From positions 62,001 to 126,000 of the forward strand of contig NZ_PQSQ01000003.1 of NCBI RefSeq assembly GCF_002920575.1: 64,000 bases of DNA, given 5' to 3'. Positions 33,267-42,452 of the stretch are shown piece by piece. This DNA is from Streptomyces sp. Ru73 (lineage in GTDB: Bacteria; Actinomycetota; Actinomycetes; Streptomycetales; Streptomycetaceae). The position numbers were made by a program, and so were the translations under genes. The notes under the pieces are model-generated. The model had not been told where the DNA came from and did not search any database. It was given only the letters and a program-made list of their open reading frames with translations. How positions within the stretch are numbered: the first letter of the stretch is position 1; each line of letters opens with the position of its first letter.

Positions 33267-34781
33267 GTGACGATCACCCAGCAAGAGCTCGAATCCCGGC
33301 TGTGGGACGCCGCGAACGCGCTCCGCGGCCCCGTCGACCCGGCTGACTTCAAGACCTACGTCTTCCCGATGCTGTTCTGGAAGTGGCTCAGCGACACCTG
33401 GGTCCACGAGCACGACGCGGCATTCGATGAGTACGGCGACGACCTCGACGACGAGATCGAGGCCGACTTCCACCGGTTCGAGCTGCCCGAGGGCACGCTG
33501 TGGAGCGAGGTCACCGAGAAGGCCACCAACCTCGGTGCGGAGATCGGGAAGACCTTCCAGCGAATCGAAAAGGCCAACCCCCGCTCGCTCGCCGGCGTCT
33601 TCGGCGACGCCTCGTGGGGCAACAAGGAGCGCATCCCGGAGTCGGCTCTGCTGGGGCTCATTCAAGCGTTCAACAAGATCAGGCTCGACCCGTCGACGGT
33701 CTCGCATGACCTGCTCGGCGCGGGCTACGAGTACTTGCTGAAGAACTTCGCCGACGAGTCGGGCAAGAAGGCTGGCGAGTTCTTCACGCCCCGTGAGGTC
33801 GTGAACCTGCTCGTCGGGATCCTTCAACCTGAGCCGGGCGAGTCCGTCTACGACCCGTCCTGCGGCTCCGGCGGGATGCTTGTCGCGACGATCAACCAGC
33901 TGCGCGAGTCCGGCAAGGACCACCGAACGCTCAGGGTGTACGGCCAGGAGATCAACCTGACGACGGCCTCGATCGCCCGAATGAACCTGTTCCTGCATGA
34001 GATCGAGGACTTCGACATCAAGCGCGGAGACACCCTCCGCGCTCCGGCGTTCAAGGCCCCCAGCGGTGCGGTCCGCCAGTTCGACGCCGTGATCGCCAAC
34101 CCGCCCTTCTCCCTGACGAACTGGGGAGCGGACCGCTGGTCCTCGGATCCGCGAGCCATCTGCGGCGTGCCGCCGGCGAAGAACGGCGACTACGCCTTCG
34201 TCCAGCACATGGTCTCGTCTATGAAGCCTGGATCCGGTCGTGTCGGCGTGGTGATGCCGCACGGCGTGCTGTTCCGCGGAGGCGCGGAGGCGAAGATCCG
34301 CCGGGGCCTCATCGAGAAGGACGTTCTGGAAGCCGTCGTCGGGCTGCCGCCCAAGCTGTTTTACTCGACCGAGATCCCGGCATGCCTGTTGATCTTCCGC
34401 GACCGGAAGCCAGCTGAGCGCAAGGAGCACGTGCTCTTCATTGACGGCTCGGCGCGGTTCATCAAGGGCAAGAAGCAGAACCTGATGTCCGAGGATGACG
34501 TCAGAGCTGTCATTGAGGCGTACCAGGCAGGTAGCGACTCAGCGGGTGAGGGCGGTGCGAACGTCCGGCTGGTGCCGTTCGAGGAGATCGAGCAGAACGG
34601 CTTCGACCTGAACATCGGCCGCTACATCAAAGTCGCTGCGGAAGAGACCGCCGAGCTGGGCACCGCGCTCGTGGCGTATGCCGACGCCCGGCAGCACCGC
34701 ATCGATACCGAGACTGTCATGTTCGAGCGGCTCGCAGCGGCAGGCGTCGACCTGAGCGTGTTCGGGGTGTCCAGTGAGTGA
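33267..34781 (+). CDS. hsdM: Type I restriction-modification methyltransferase subunit HsdM
   Basis: The start is taken as GTG 33267 because the product then begins TITQQELESRLWDAANALRG, the normal HsdM start; ATG 33210 and ATG 33060 are alternatives. The N-terminal helical domain contains FKTYVFPMLFWKWLSDTW. The methyltransferase part has GEFFTPREVVNLLVGILQP, motif I SVYDPSCGSGGMLVATI and motif IV DAVIANPPFSL (N-P-P-F), typical of N6-adenine methylation. With HsdS and HsdR it forms the complex that methylates its bipartite site and restricts unmodified DNA. Codon use looks slightly less GC-extreme than the core genes, which fits acquisition. HsdS overlaps its end by eight bases. Confidence 0.95.
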   Translation: MTITQQELESRLWDAANALRGPVDPADFKTYVFPMLFWKWLSDTWVHEHDAAFDEYGDDLDDEIEADFHRFELPEGTLWSEVTEKATNLGAEIGKTFQRIEKANPRSLAGVFGDASWGNKERIPESALLGLIQAFNKIRLDPSTVSHDLLGAGYEYLLKNFADESGKKAGEFFTPREVVNLLVGILQPEPGESVYDPSCGSGGMLVATINQLRESGKDHRTLRVYGQEINLTTASIARMNLFLHEIEDFDIKRGDTLRAPAFKAPSGAVRQFDAVIANPPFSLTNWGADRWSSDPRAICGVPPAKNGDYAFVQHMVSSMKPGSGRVGVVMPHGVLFRGGAEAKIRRGLIEKDVLEAVVGLPPKLFYSTEIPACLLIFRDRKPAERKEHVLFIDGSARFIKGKKQNLMSEDDVRAVIEAYQAGSDSAGEGGANVRLVPFEEIEQNGFDLNIGRYIKVAAEETAELGTALVAYADARQHRIDTETVMFERLAAAGVDLSVFGVSSE

Positions 34782-35982
34782 GTGGGAGCGGGTTCGGCTC
34801 GACGAGGTCATCGCGCTGGACGTCGACGCGGTCCCGATCACGGCGACGGCCTCCTACGACATCGTCGGTGTCTTGAACCGCGGTCGGGGCCTGCTGTTCC
34901 GGGAACCGATCGCTGGCGATGAGACCTCGTATAAGACGCTGAATCGCATCCGGCCGAATCAGATCGTCTACAGCCGCTTGAAGGCGTTCGAAGGAGCGAT
35001 TACCGTTGCTCCGAACGATCTGGGCGAGGCCTACGCGTCGCAAGAGTTTCCCACGTTTACGTGTGGCGAGCGAATGCTTCCCGAATACTTCCGACTCCTT
35101 ACGACCACAAAACGACTGTGGGAGCAACTGCAGGCGTTGTCGACCGGCATGGGCGGCAGGCGTGAACGGGTCAAGCCCGCTGACCTCTTGACGATTGAAG
35201 TCGCTCTCCCTCCCTTGTCGGAGCAGCGCCGCATCGTCGACGTCATGGCTGGGGTGGACGCGCAGATCGTCGCGCTGACAGAGGAGATTGATGCGGCGAC
35301 GCGCACGTTGGGTGTACTCCGCGCAGACGTACCTGAGTCTGACGAGGTGCCTATCGCATCAGTAGTGGACGGCATCGACAGTGGTAAGAGCGTCCAGACA
35401 AAGGGCGAGGCACCGGTGCGAGGCAAGGCGCGTGTTTTGAAGTTGAGTGCCGTGCAACTCGGGCACTTCGACGCGAACGAAGCCAAGAGGCTCGATGATC
35501 CCTCGGGGTACACACAGACCCACCTTGTGAACGATGGAGACCTGCTAATCACGCGGTCGAATACACCCGAGCGGGTTGGCTACGTCGCTGTTGCATTCGA
35601 CGTGCCGCCAGAAACCTACCTACCTGACCTCATCTGGCGGATCCGACCGGATGAATCACGGTGTCTCGCCACTTACCTGGCGCATGTGCTCTCGGCTGCC
35701 GAGTTCAGAGCGCGTATCGCTGCCTCGGCATCTGGCACGAGCAAGTCGATGCAGAAGATCAACAAGAAGAACTTCGGGGCTATCAAGGTCCCTGTCCCGG
35801 ACACGATTACTGAGCAGGAAGCATACGTAGCAAAGTGTGACGCGATGGCTAATGCTATCCGCGTAGTCAAAGCCGAACTGTCGCACCTCCGCACCTTCCG
35901 CTCCGCCGTTTTGACATCGCTCCTGAACCAGGAAATCGAGATTCCGGAGGCGTACGACGCTCTGCTCGAGGAGGTGTCCTGA
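34774..35982 (+). CDS. hsdS: Type I restriction-modification specificity subunit HsdS
   Basis: A 402-residue protein beginning at GTG 34774 inside the end of hsdM. It shows the two-half plan of HsdS: a first target recognition domain, then the conserved spacer LPPLSEQRRIVDVMAGVDAQ, a second recognition domain, and a final helix with EQEAYVAKCDAMANAI. The domain ends include TGMGGRRERVKPADLLTIEV and SGTSKSMQKINKKNFGAIKV, the usual ends of recognition domains. The target sequence cannot be predicted. It is cotranscribed with hsdM and hsdR. Confidence 0.93.
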   Translation: MSEWERVRLDEVIALDVDAVPITATASYDIVGVLNRGRGLLFREPIAGDETSYKTLNRIRPNQIVYSRLKAFEGAITVAPNDLGEAYASQEFPTFTCGERMLPEYFRLLTTTKRLWEQLQALSTGMGGRRERVKPADLLTIEVALPPLSEQRRIVDVMAGVDAQIVALTEEIDAATRTLGVLRADVPESDEVPIASVVDGIDSGKSVQTKGEAPVRGKARVLKLSAVQLGHFDANEAKRLDDPSGYTQTHLVNDGDLLITRSNTPERVGYVAVAFDVPPETYLPDLIWRIRPDESRCLATYLAHVLSAAEFRARIAASASGTSKSMQKINKKNFGAIKVPVPDTITEQEAYVAKCDAMANAIRVVKAELSHLRTFRSAVLTSLLNQEIEIPEAYDALLEEVS

Positions 35983-35983
35983 C

Positions 35984-38900
35984 ATGGGGTGGACGGAAGC
36001 GAGCACGATCCAGCGCTCTCTGCTCGAGTGGGCAGAGGAGGCTGGCTGGGAGCGTCTCCAAGGGGACGAGTTACCGCGCGATGAGCACGACGTCATCGTC
36101 GAGGACTGGGCACGCGAAGCGTTGCTCGCGCTGAACCCTGAGCTGGTCGACGACGCCGAGTCGGCGGACCTCGTTCTGCATGAGCTCAATCAGGCTGTCC
36201 TCGATGCGCACAACGGTCTCGTTGCGGCCAACGAGCGGCTGACCGTGATGCTTCGTGGCGACCACTCGTTCACGACGATCGACGGTAGGCATGTGCCTCG
36301 TCGGCTGATCGACTTCAAAGACCTCAACAACAACCGCTTCACCGTCGCTGACGAGGTCACCGTCAACGGTGCCGCCAAACCGCGCCGATTCGACGTCGTC
36401 TACTACGTCAACGGGTTCCCGCTGGTCGTTGCCGAGACCAAGACGCCTGTGAAGCATCAGGTCTCGTGGGTCAACGCCGCGAAGGACCTTCACGACGTGT
36501 ACGAGGAGGAGTATCCGAACTTCTTCGCGACGAACGTCTTCAACGTCGCCACCGAGGGCCTGGAGTTCCGCATGGCCCCGATCCGTGCGATACCGGACCC
36601 CGATTCCGAGATCTGGGCCCCGTGGGGATCCACTGAGGACGACCCGAAGACCGTCACGGGCCCGGCTCGTGTCGAGCGGGCCGCGCGCTTGCTGCTGCGG
36701 CCGGAGACGATCCTGCCGATCCTCAAGGACCTGGTGATGTTCCGTCATGCTCGGGACGCTTCCGAGGTCGACATCAAGTTCTTGCCTCGTTACCCGCAGT
36801 TCGAGGCGGCTCTGGCGATCCACGCCAAGGCGCTCGCTGGCCGTCCTGGCGGACTGATCTGGCATCACCAGGGCTCGGGCAAGACCGAACTCATGGCGTT
36901 CGCCGCCGCCCGTTTGCTGCGCGATGACGCGGTGACGGGGAAGTTCGGGAGCGCGCCGACGGTCATCGTGATCGCCGACCGTAAGGATCTGGTCCGGCAG
37001 ACGGCGGAGATGTTCGAGACTGCCGGCATGCCGCGGATGTCGGTTCCCCGCAACCGGCGCGAGCTGCACGCCCTGCTGCGAAGCGGTGAGCCGGGCGTGA
37101 TCATCACGACGGTGCACAAGTTCGCTGAGGCCGGCCACCTGAACAACCGGTCGAACATCGTGGTCCTCGTCGACGAGGCGCACCGCTCGCAGGAGGGGAA
37201 GCTCGGCGACGCATGGCGCGCGGCGGTGCCGAACGCGAAGTTCTTCGGCGCTACGGGTACCGCGATCAAGGACAAGGACCGTTCGACGTTCAAGCTGTTC
37301 GGCGACCCTGACGACCCAGACTTTGTGATGTCGCGGTACACGCCGGAGCAATCCATCGCCGATGGGTTCACCAAGCCAGTGATCGTGGAGGGCCGGTCTG
37401 TCGGGTTCAACCTCGACAAGGAAGCCTTGGACGAGGCCTTCGACGAGCTGGCCACGGAGGAGGGCCTGGACGAGGAGGAGAAGGTCTTCTTGTCGGGGAA
37501 GGCTTCTCACATCGAGACGATCCTCTCCAACCCCGAGCGCGTGGCTGCTGTGTGTGCCGACATCGTCGACCACTTCCTCACCTATGTCGGGCCCCTGGGG
37601 CAGAAGGCTCAGGTCGTGGCCTACAACCAGCGCCTTGTGATCGCCTACACCAAGGCCATTGAGGCCGAGCTGGAGCGCCGTGCTGCAGTCATGCCGGACG
37701 GACGACTCCGTGAGGTCGGTGTGGTGATGCACGTCGCCGACAGCAAGGAGACCCCCAAAGAGTACAAGAAGTACCTGCTCACTCCGGAGCAAGAGGAGGC
37801 GCTCAAGCGCCGCTTCAAGAAGGTCGATGACCCGATGTCGTTCATCGTCGTCACCGCGAAGTGGATGACCGGCTTCAACGCGCCCATCGAGGGCGTGCTG
37901 TATCTCGACAAGCCCGCCAAGGACACGAACCTGTTCCAGACGATCACGCGGCCCAACCGTCCGTGGAAGAACCCTGTCACCGGTCAGCGCAAGGACTTCG
38001 GGCGGGTCGTCGACTACATCGGGCTCGCGAAGGCCATTGGCAAGGCAGTCGCCGGCCCGAAGGTAAAGGACGACGAAGAGGACGAGCTCAACGTCACCGA
38101 CGCTTCCAAGCTGGCGGGGAAGTTCGTCGCCGACCTCACGCGTCTGCTGCATCTGTTCGACGGCATCGACACCAGTGACTCGTCGTTCGAGTCGCTCGTC
38201 GAGGCCCACGAGCGGATTCCTGAGGGCGGCGCGCAGCGCACCGAGTTCATCGAGACCTACGTCGCGCTGCAGACGGTGTGGGAGTTCCTCGACCCGCACC
38301 CGATGCTCCGGCCATTCAAGGGGCAGTACTTCTGGCTCGCGAAGGTGTACGAGTCGATTCGGCCCAAGGACGTCTCCAAGACGTTCCTCTGGGCACGTCT
38401 CGGCGCGAAGACCACCGACCTGATTCACGGTCACATGACCGATGTGGGCGTGAAGACGATGCCGTCGAAGACAGTCACGCTCGACGCTGCCGGCCTGGCG
38501 CTGGTGAAGAAGATCGCCGAGCAGCTGAAGCTCTCCGAGCAGGAGACGCCGGAGTCGAAAGCCAATGACGTGTACCAGGAGGTCCTCGACTCCATCGAGG
38601 CGCGTCTCAGGCGTCGGCTCGCCGATACCGAGAGCCCGGCGTACCGGTCGCTGGCAGAGCGGATCGAGAGACTCCGCGCCAAGGCGATCGAGAACGTCGA
38701 AGACTCGTTGGCGTTCCTCGAGGAAGCGCTGAAGATCGCTCAGGACGTGGTCGCCGCGGATCGGGCAGCGGAACAGGGCGACCAAAGTGCGCTCGACCGG
38801 CTGGCCGATCCCAAGCGCGGGGCGCTCACTCAGATCGTCGCGGAGAACACGCCGCCCGGGCTGCACAAGATTGTCCCCGACATAGTCTCGCGGATTGACT

Positions 38901-39058
38901 CGATCGTCGTCGAGGTCGCCTATGCCGGTTGGAGCGCGAGCGACGCGGGCGACAAACGCGTCCGTCGCGAGCTGCGTTCCGTCCTGAAGGAGTACAGCTT
39001 GCCCATCAAGGGCGAACTGTTTGATCGAACGTATGAGTACGTGCGGGAGAACTATTGA
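35984..39058 (+). CDS. hsdR: Type I restriction-modification endonuclease subunit HsdR
   Basis: A 1024-residue protein of normal length. The nuclease domain has RRFDVVYYVNGFPLVVAETK (D...E-x-K). The translocase has Walker A WHHQGSGKTELMAFAAARLL, IADRKDLVRQTAEMF, TTVHKFAE, DEAH box VVLVDEAHRSQEGKLGDAW, FFGATGTAI, and the second RecA part VVTAKWMTGFNAP with NLFQTITRPNRPW. The C-terminal helical part would contact HsdM. It cuts DNA at a distance after ATP-driven translocation. Its ATG is one base after the hsdS stop, so the three genes form one operon. A 931-codon frame on the opposite strand is a shadow of this gene. Confidence 0.95.
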   Translation: MGWTEASTIQRSLLEWAEEAGWERLQGDELPRDEHDVIVEDWAREALLALNPELVDDAESADLVLHELNQAVLDAHNGLVAANERLTVMLRGDHSFTTIDGRHVPRRLIDFKDLNNNRFTVADEVTVNGAAKPRRFDVVYYVNGFPLVVAETKTPVKHQVSWVNAAKDLHDVYEEEYPNFFATNVFNVATEGLEFRMAPIRAIPDPDSEIWAPWGSTEDDPKTVTGPARVERAARLLLRPETILPILKDLVMFRHARDASEVDIKFLPRYPQFEAALAIHAKALAGRPGGLIWHHQGSGKTELMAFAAARLLRDDAVTGKFGSAPTVIVIADRKDLVRQTAEMFETAGMPRMSVPRNRRELHALLRSGEPGVIITTVHKFAEAGHLNNRSNIVVLVDEAHRSQEGKLGDAWRAAVPNAKFFGATGTAIKDKDRSTFKLFGDPDDPDFVMSRYTPEQSIADGFTKPVIVEGRSVGFNLDKEALDEAFDELATEEGLDEEEKVFLSGKASHIETILSNPERVAAVCADIVDHFLTYVGPLGQKAQVVAYNQRLVIAYTKAIEAELERRAAVMPDGRLREVGVVMHVADSKETPKEYKKYLLTPEQEEALKRRFKKVDDPMSFIVVTAKWMTGFNAPIEGVLYLDKPAKDTNLFQTITRPNRPWKNPVTGQRKDFGRVVDYIGLAKAIGKAVAGPKVKDDEEDELNVTDASKLAGKFVADLTRLLHLFDGIDTSDSSFESLVEAHERIPEGGAQRTEFIETYVALQTVWEFLDPHPMLRPFKGQYFWLAKVYESIRPKDVSKTFLWARLGAKTTDLIHGHMTDVGVKTMPSKTVTLDAAGLALVKKIAEQLKLSEQETPESKANDVYQEVLDSIEARLRRRLADTESPAYRSLAERIERLRAKAIENVEDSLAFLEEALKIAQDVVAADRAAEQGDQSALDRLADPKRGALTQIVAENTPPGLHKIVPDIVSRIDSIVVEVAYAGWSASDAGDKRVRRELRSVLKEYSLPIKGELFDRTYEYVRENY

Positions 39059-39370
39059 ACGACGTCACGACGGCGACCAAATCGTGGATTGTTCCCCGCC
39101 CCTGTGCGTACGCTCGGTTTGCGATCAGCTCCACATCACAGCTATCGAAGTCGATCACTGTGCGTGACCTTCTTAACGCATGGCAGTGCTGGGCTTCCAC
39201 GCATTCGCTACTCAATACCGGACGAGCCGTTCGCTACGGTGCATTGCGGGCACTCATCCGCCTGGCGGTCCGGCAGCGTCCGTGGGCAGAGCTAACTCGC
39301 CAGGGCGGGCGGCCAGTCAGCACTGCAAATGGGATTGCGGCAAGTAGGACCCCGGGGATAGTTCTCATAC
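39059..39370. other. Intergenic region between hsdR and the AlbA_2 gene
   Basis: About 310 bases without a recognisable gene; the frames seen have no protein character. It probably holds the promoter of the 39371 gene. No clear terminator for hsdR was found. Confidence 0.45.
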
Positions 39371-40750
39371 ATGGTGATGCGATCACGGCGCCTGGAAGAG
39401 CTGTTCGGGGCGCGGCTGGACAACTTGAGTTACCAAGACGTCAAGGGCCTGGTGGGTAACCCCGACGCGGCCGAAGCAGAGGATCTCGACTACAAACGCG
39501 CTCACTACTCATCTGACGGCAAGGGCAAGGAGGAACTAGCCAAGGACGTCGCCGCTATGGCTAACCACCGAGGCGGGGTCCTCGTCCTCGGCATGGCGGA
39601 AGCCAAGGGCGTGCCCAGCCGGGTCTTCGATGTCGACCTCGACGACCATCATCTGCGGCGGATTCGGCAGGTGATCGCGAACAACACGGCGCCGCCTGTC
39701 CCCTACGAGCCGATCCGCGTTCCGGATCCAGATGATGAGGGGCGCGGATTCTTGCTCCTTGCTGTTCCACGCAGCCCACAGGCCCCCCATGCCGTTACAG
39801 CCACTCCGACGAAGGATTCGAAGGATGTCCTTCGCTACCCCAGGCGAGGGGGAAGCCAAACCGAGTGGCTCACGGAAACGATGGTGGCGACCGCCTATCG
39901 GGCCCGCCACACAGCCGCAGCAGCTCGTGACGAGCGAATGGCCGAAGTTGAGAGTGACATCGTCCTGTCAGTCGTGGAGCGCACTACTCCGCACCTCATC
40001 GTTGCCCTGGTCCCGGAGGTGCCAGGCGAGATGGTCATCAATGCCAGCACGTTCGAGCGATACCGGGTCGAACTCCTTGGCGCAGAGTTGTACCTCGGGC
40101 AGGGCCACCGGTTCTTCGGCTATGCCACCGTTGGGGCGCGCCGGCTGATCACGCAGGAGAGTCGAGGGGACCAGGGCGTGCGGGCGGAACTGCATCGTGA
40201 CGGCAGCGCAGCTGTCGTTCTTCCGCTTTACACACACCATTCGAAGGTCCGGGGCGATGAAGTCGATCTGCAGTTCGTCGAACCGGGAGAGGTGGTCTAC
40301 AGCCTGCTGTGTGCGTTGCCTTTCCTGGCCGGCCATGCCCGCGACCGGACTGCGGCCAACGGGACGGCCGTGGTCAAGGCTGTGCTGGTGAACGACATCG
40401 GCTCCCATCCCGATGCCTCCATGCAAACAGTCGCGGAGTACCGCGATCCGTTGCCCCTGACCGTTGACCGCCTGCATAGCGGCGCTGGACGACGCCTGGA
40501 AACTAGCACTCAGCCATGCGAATACGCCTACTCCGAAGCCACCGTGCTGCTCGATGACGTAGCAGACCACGACAGGGGCCTGCTCCAGGCCGCTGCCGTA
40601 CTGGCTGACGAACTCCTTCACGCCTACGGCATCCCGGAGACGGGGTTGATTACCACTGACGGAGAGCTCCGCCCCTACGGCTTCACCGACCGCAACCGAG
40701 GCGCCCTCACAGCCTGGGCGAGAGAGCACAACCTCCTTGAGGGAACATGA
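39371..40750 (+). CDS. AlbA_2/Schlafen-type domain protein
   Basis: The N-terminal ~160 residues show the AlbA_2 (Schlafen-like) pattern: EDLDYKRAHYSSDGKGKEEL, AKDVAAMANHRGGVLVLGMA, FDVDLDDHHLRRIRQVIANN and PYEPIRVPDPDDEGRGFLLL, then RYPRRGGSQTEWLTET. The remaining ~290 residues are unassigned and lack a Walker motif. AlbA_2 proteins bind or cut nucleic acid in several defence contexts. Its position right after a complete type I restriction operon, in the same direction, suggests an accessory defence gene. The start is ATG 39371 or ATG 39377. Confidence 0.7.
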   Translation: MVMRSRRLEELFGARLDNLSYQDVKGLVGNPDAAEAEDLDYKRAHYSSDGKGKEELAKDVAAMANHRGGVLVLGMAEAKGVPSRVFDVDLDDHHLRRIRQVIANNTAPPVPYEPIRVPDPDDEGRGFLLLAVPRSPQAPHAVTATPTKDSKDVLRYPRRGGSQTEWLTETMVATAYRARHTAAAARDERMAEVESDIVLSVVERTTPHLIVALVPEVPGEMVINASTFERYRVELLGAELYLGQGHRFFGYATVGARRLITQESRGDQGVRAELHRDGSAAVVLPLYTHHSKVRGDEVDLQFVEPGEVVYSLLCALPFLAGHARDRTAANGTAVVKAVLVNDIGSHPDASMQTVAEYRDPLPLTVDRLHSGAGRRLETSTQPCEYAYSEATVLLDDVADHDRGLLQAAAVLADELLHAYGIPETGLITTDGELRPYGFTDRNRGALTAWAREHNLLEGT

Positions 40751-40751
40751 T

Positions 40752-40767
40752 GGTCCGTAGACGGACC
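40752..40767 (+). terminator. Hairpin after the AlbA_2 gene
   Basis: GGTCCGT-AG-ACGGACC forms a perfect 7-bp stem with a two-base loop directly after the stop at 40750. No U tract follows, as is usual in Streptomyces. Confidence 0.5.
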
Positions 40768-40916
40768 TGAAGCTGCCTGCCCGACTTCAGCACCTCCAGG
40801 ACCGGGTCTGTCAAAACGAACGGTGTAACTTCTGCCGGAGTCCCAGCCGAAGCGTCGCGGGCCCGGACCTGGTCGAGCACGGTGCGGAACTGGCCGCGTG
40901 ATGGAACGGCCGCTGT

Positions 40917-41558
40917 TTACAGGCGGTCGGTGAGATCGGGGCCCCGCCCGTCGATGACATCGGGCATTTCGATGCCATGGCCATCAGCGCGTCCGAAATA
41001 GGTTGGGTCGCCCGCCGATGCCGTCCTCCCGAGGAGCGTTTCGAGTTCTGCAAGAGCCGATGCGAGCCTGGGTGCGTTGCGCTTGTAGATTTCCGGGTGC
41101 GGGGTACCTCGGAAGTTGAAGTAGCCCCAGATGTCATGGAAGACCGCAACGTCGGCCGAGAGATGGTATTCATCGGGGTCGACGCTGAGCACGACAAGAT
41201 CCTGCTCGCGCCGCTCCTCGCCCTCTGCGTCGAGCCACGTTCCCCGTCCGGACACGGTGAGGTTTCCGACCTGGGCATCGGGGTGCCCCGATGGTCGACT
41301 TCGCTCGATTCGCCGGGTGAGGTCGGCGGGGTCGAGCCGCCCCCTCACCGGGAGCGTCGTCTTGATGCCGATGCCGCCGATGCCGTAGACGAACCAGAAC
41401 CACTCCACCTGGTTCGGCTCCAGGAGGCCGTGGTCCCGCAGTAGTGACGACATGCGCGCTGCTGTGCTCAGCGCGGACGCCAGGCCGGGAGGCGTGACGT
41501 TGTTCAATTCCCATTCCCACGAGGCGCATTCCTCGGGGGCGCGCATCAAGCAGGACAT
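40917..41558 (-). CDS. Immunity-like protein, paralogue 2
   Basis: A 213-residue protein that aligns over its whole length with the 41799-42443 product. Shared pieces are the start RAPEECASWEWEL versus RAPKQCGSWFWDL, then TPPGLASALSTAARM versus APPGLESALAVAAKM, GRGTWLDAEGEERREQDLV versus GSGTWLDAEGKAHREPRLV, and the ending GPDLTDRL versus GPDLTDKL. It follows TAAGGA at the same distance as its paralogue. Tandem paralogues directly downstream of a polymorphic toxin are typical of immunity proteins, which bind and neutralise the toxin in the cytoplasm. No signal peptide is visible. The immunity family is not recognised. Confidence 0.7.
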   Translation of the reverse strand: MSCLMRAPEECASWEWELNNVTPPGLASALSTAARMSSLLRDHGLLEPNQVEWFWFVYGIGGIGIKTTLPVRGRLDPADLTRRIERSRPSGHPDAQVGNLTVSGRGTWLDAEGEERREQDLVVLSVDPDEYHLSADVAVFHDIWGYFNFRGTPHPEIYKRNAPRLASALAELETLLGRTASAGDPTYFGRADGHGIEMPDVIDGRGPDLTDRL

Positions 41559-41576
41559 GCGGATTCCTTACGGGTG

Positions 41577-41660
41577 GACTCGGGCGCCGGTCGAATAGTG
41601 ACGCAGCCGTCCTCGATGCGGAGCAGGAAAGTCCCTCCGAGCCTCGGAGTTTGTCGCAGT
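41577..41660 (-). pseudogene. Orphan 3' tip of a second toxin copy
   Basis: Just upstream of the paralogue-2 immunity gene the minus strand encodes RLGGTFLLRIEDGCVTI, which matches the toxin C-terminus KSGATFLLRFEDGAITI. The following bases CCGTAAGGA also match the toxin stop and the immunity ribosome site, shifted by one base. The rest of this second toxin copy is gone. This shows that a toxin-tip plus immunity cassette was duplicated here. Confidence 0.65.
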
Positions 41661-41798
41661 GAGTGCAGGTCGGCCGTGATGCCTCAAGGAGGCGATGCCT
41701 GGGCTCGGAGGGAACTGCGCTGGCCGACAGTGGTAGGCCGAGCCCGGATGACTGTCCGGCTTTGTCCGAGCTCGGCCTGGTCGTCGCAGGGCTTGGTG

Positions 41799-42443
41799 TC
41801 AGAGCTTGTCTGTCAGGTCAGGCCCCGTGCCGTCGTCGTGCGGATCCGGCGCAGCGATGCCGAACTCGGTAGCACTGCCGAAATATGTGGGTTCGCCCAA
41901 TTCTGGCGTCACGCCAAGTGTGGAGTTGAGTTCTCGGAGTGCGGCCGCGAGCCGGGGGGCGTTGTGGTCGTGCACTTCGGGGTGCGGGCGGCCGGAGAAG
42001 TCGAACTGGTTCCAGATGTCGTGATGGACGGCAAGCGTGGCCGTCGGCCCCAGGGGGTCGGGGGACACGGCGAGCTCGACCAACCGCGGTTCCCTGTGGG
42101 CCTTCCCCTCCGCGTCCAGCCATGTCCCCGAGCCCACGACATGGAGATCGTCGACTTCCGCGTCGGGGAAGGCACTGGGGCGGCTGCCGAGGACCTTGCC
42201 GGGTAGACCCGGGTCGTCCAACGGCGTGAAGACGAACAGCGTGCTCATGACTCCGGTGGCACCCGAGTCGAGCACATACCAGCCGTACTCGAGCTTCACA
42301 GGGCTGAGCAGGTCGAACTTCTGGAGGGCAGCTGTCATTTTTGCCGCTACGGCCAATGCCGATTCCAGCCCGGGGGGCGCGACGTCCTCAAGGTCCCAGA
42401 ACCAGGAACCGCATTGTTTCGGCGCACGCTTGAGTTGAGACAC
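41799..42443 (-). CDS. Immunity-like protein, paralogue 1
   Basis: The GTG at 42443 lies ten bases after the toxin stop, with TAAGGA as ribosome binding site overlapping that stop. The 214-residue product is soluble: SQLKRAPKQCGSWFWDLEDV, LEYGWYVLDSGATGVMSTLF, ATLAVHHDIWNQFDFSGRPH and APRLAAALRELNSTLGVTPE. It is full-length similar to the 40917-41558 product. Directly following the toxin gene, it is the likely cognate immunity protein. The family is unknown to me. Confidence 0.75.
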   Translation of the reverse strand: MSQLKRAPKQCGSWFWDLEDVAPPGLESALAVAAKMTAALQKFDLLSPVKLEYGWYVLDSGATGVMSTLFVFTPLDDPGLPGKVLGSRPSAFPDAEVDDLHVVGSGTWLDAEGKAHREPRLVELAVSPDPLGPTATLAVHHDIWNQFDFSGRPHPEVHDHNAPRLAAALRELNSTLGVTPELGEPTYFGSATEFGIAAPDPHDDGTGPDLTDKL

Positions 42444-42452
42444 AGTTGTTCC

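Noticed and set aside
36071-38866. 931-codon frame opposite hsdR
   Set aside because: It is the antisense shadow of a certain gene in high-GC DNA; its translation has no protein-family features.
40751-40916. Protein-like minus-strand stretch (FRTVLDQVRARD...)
   Set aside because: No start and no recognisable family; too short to support as a gene or remnant.
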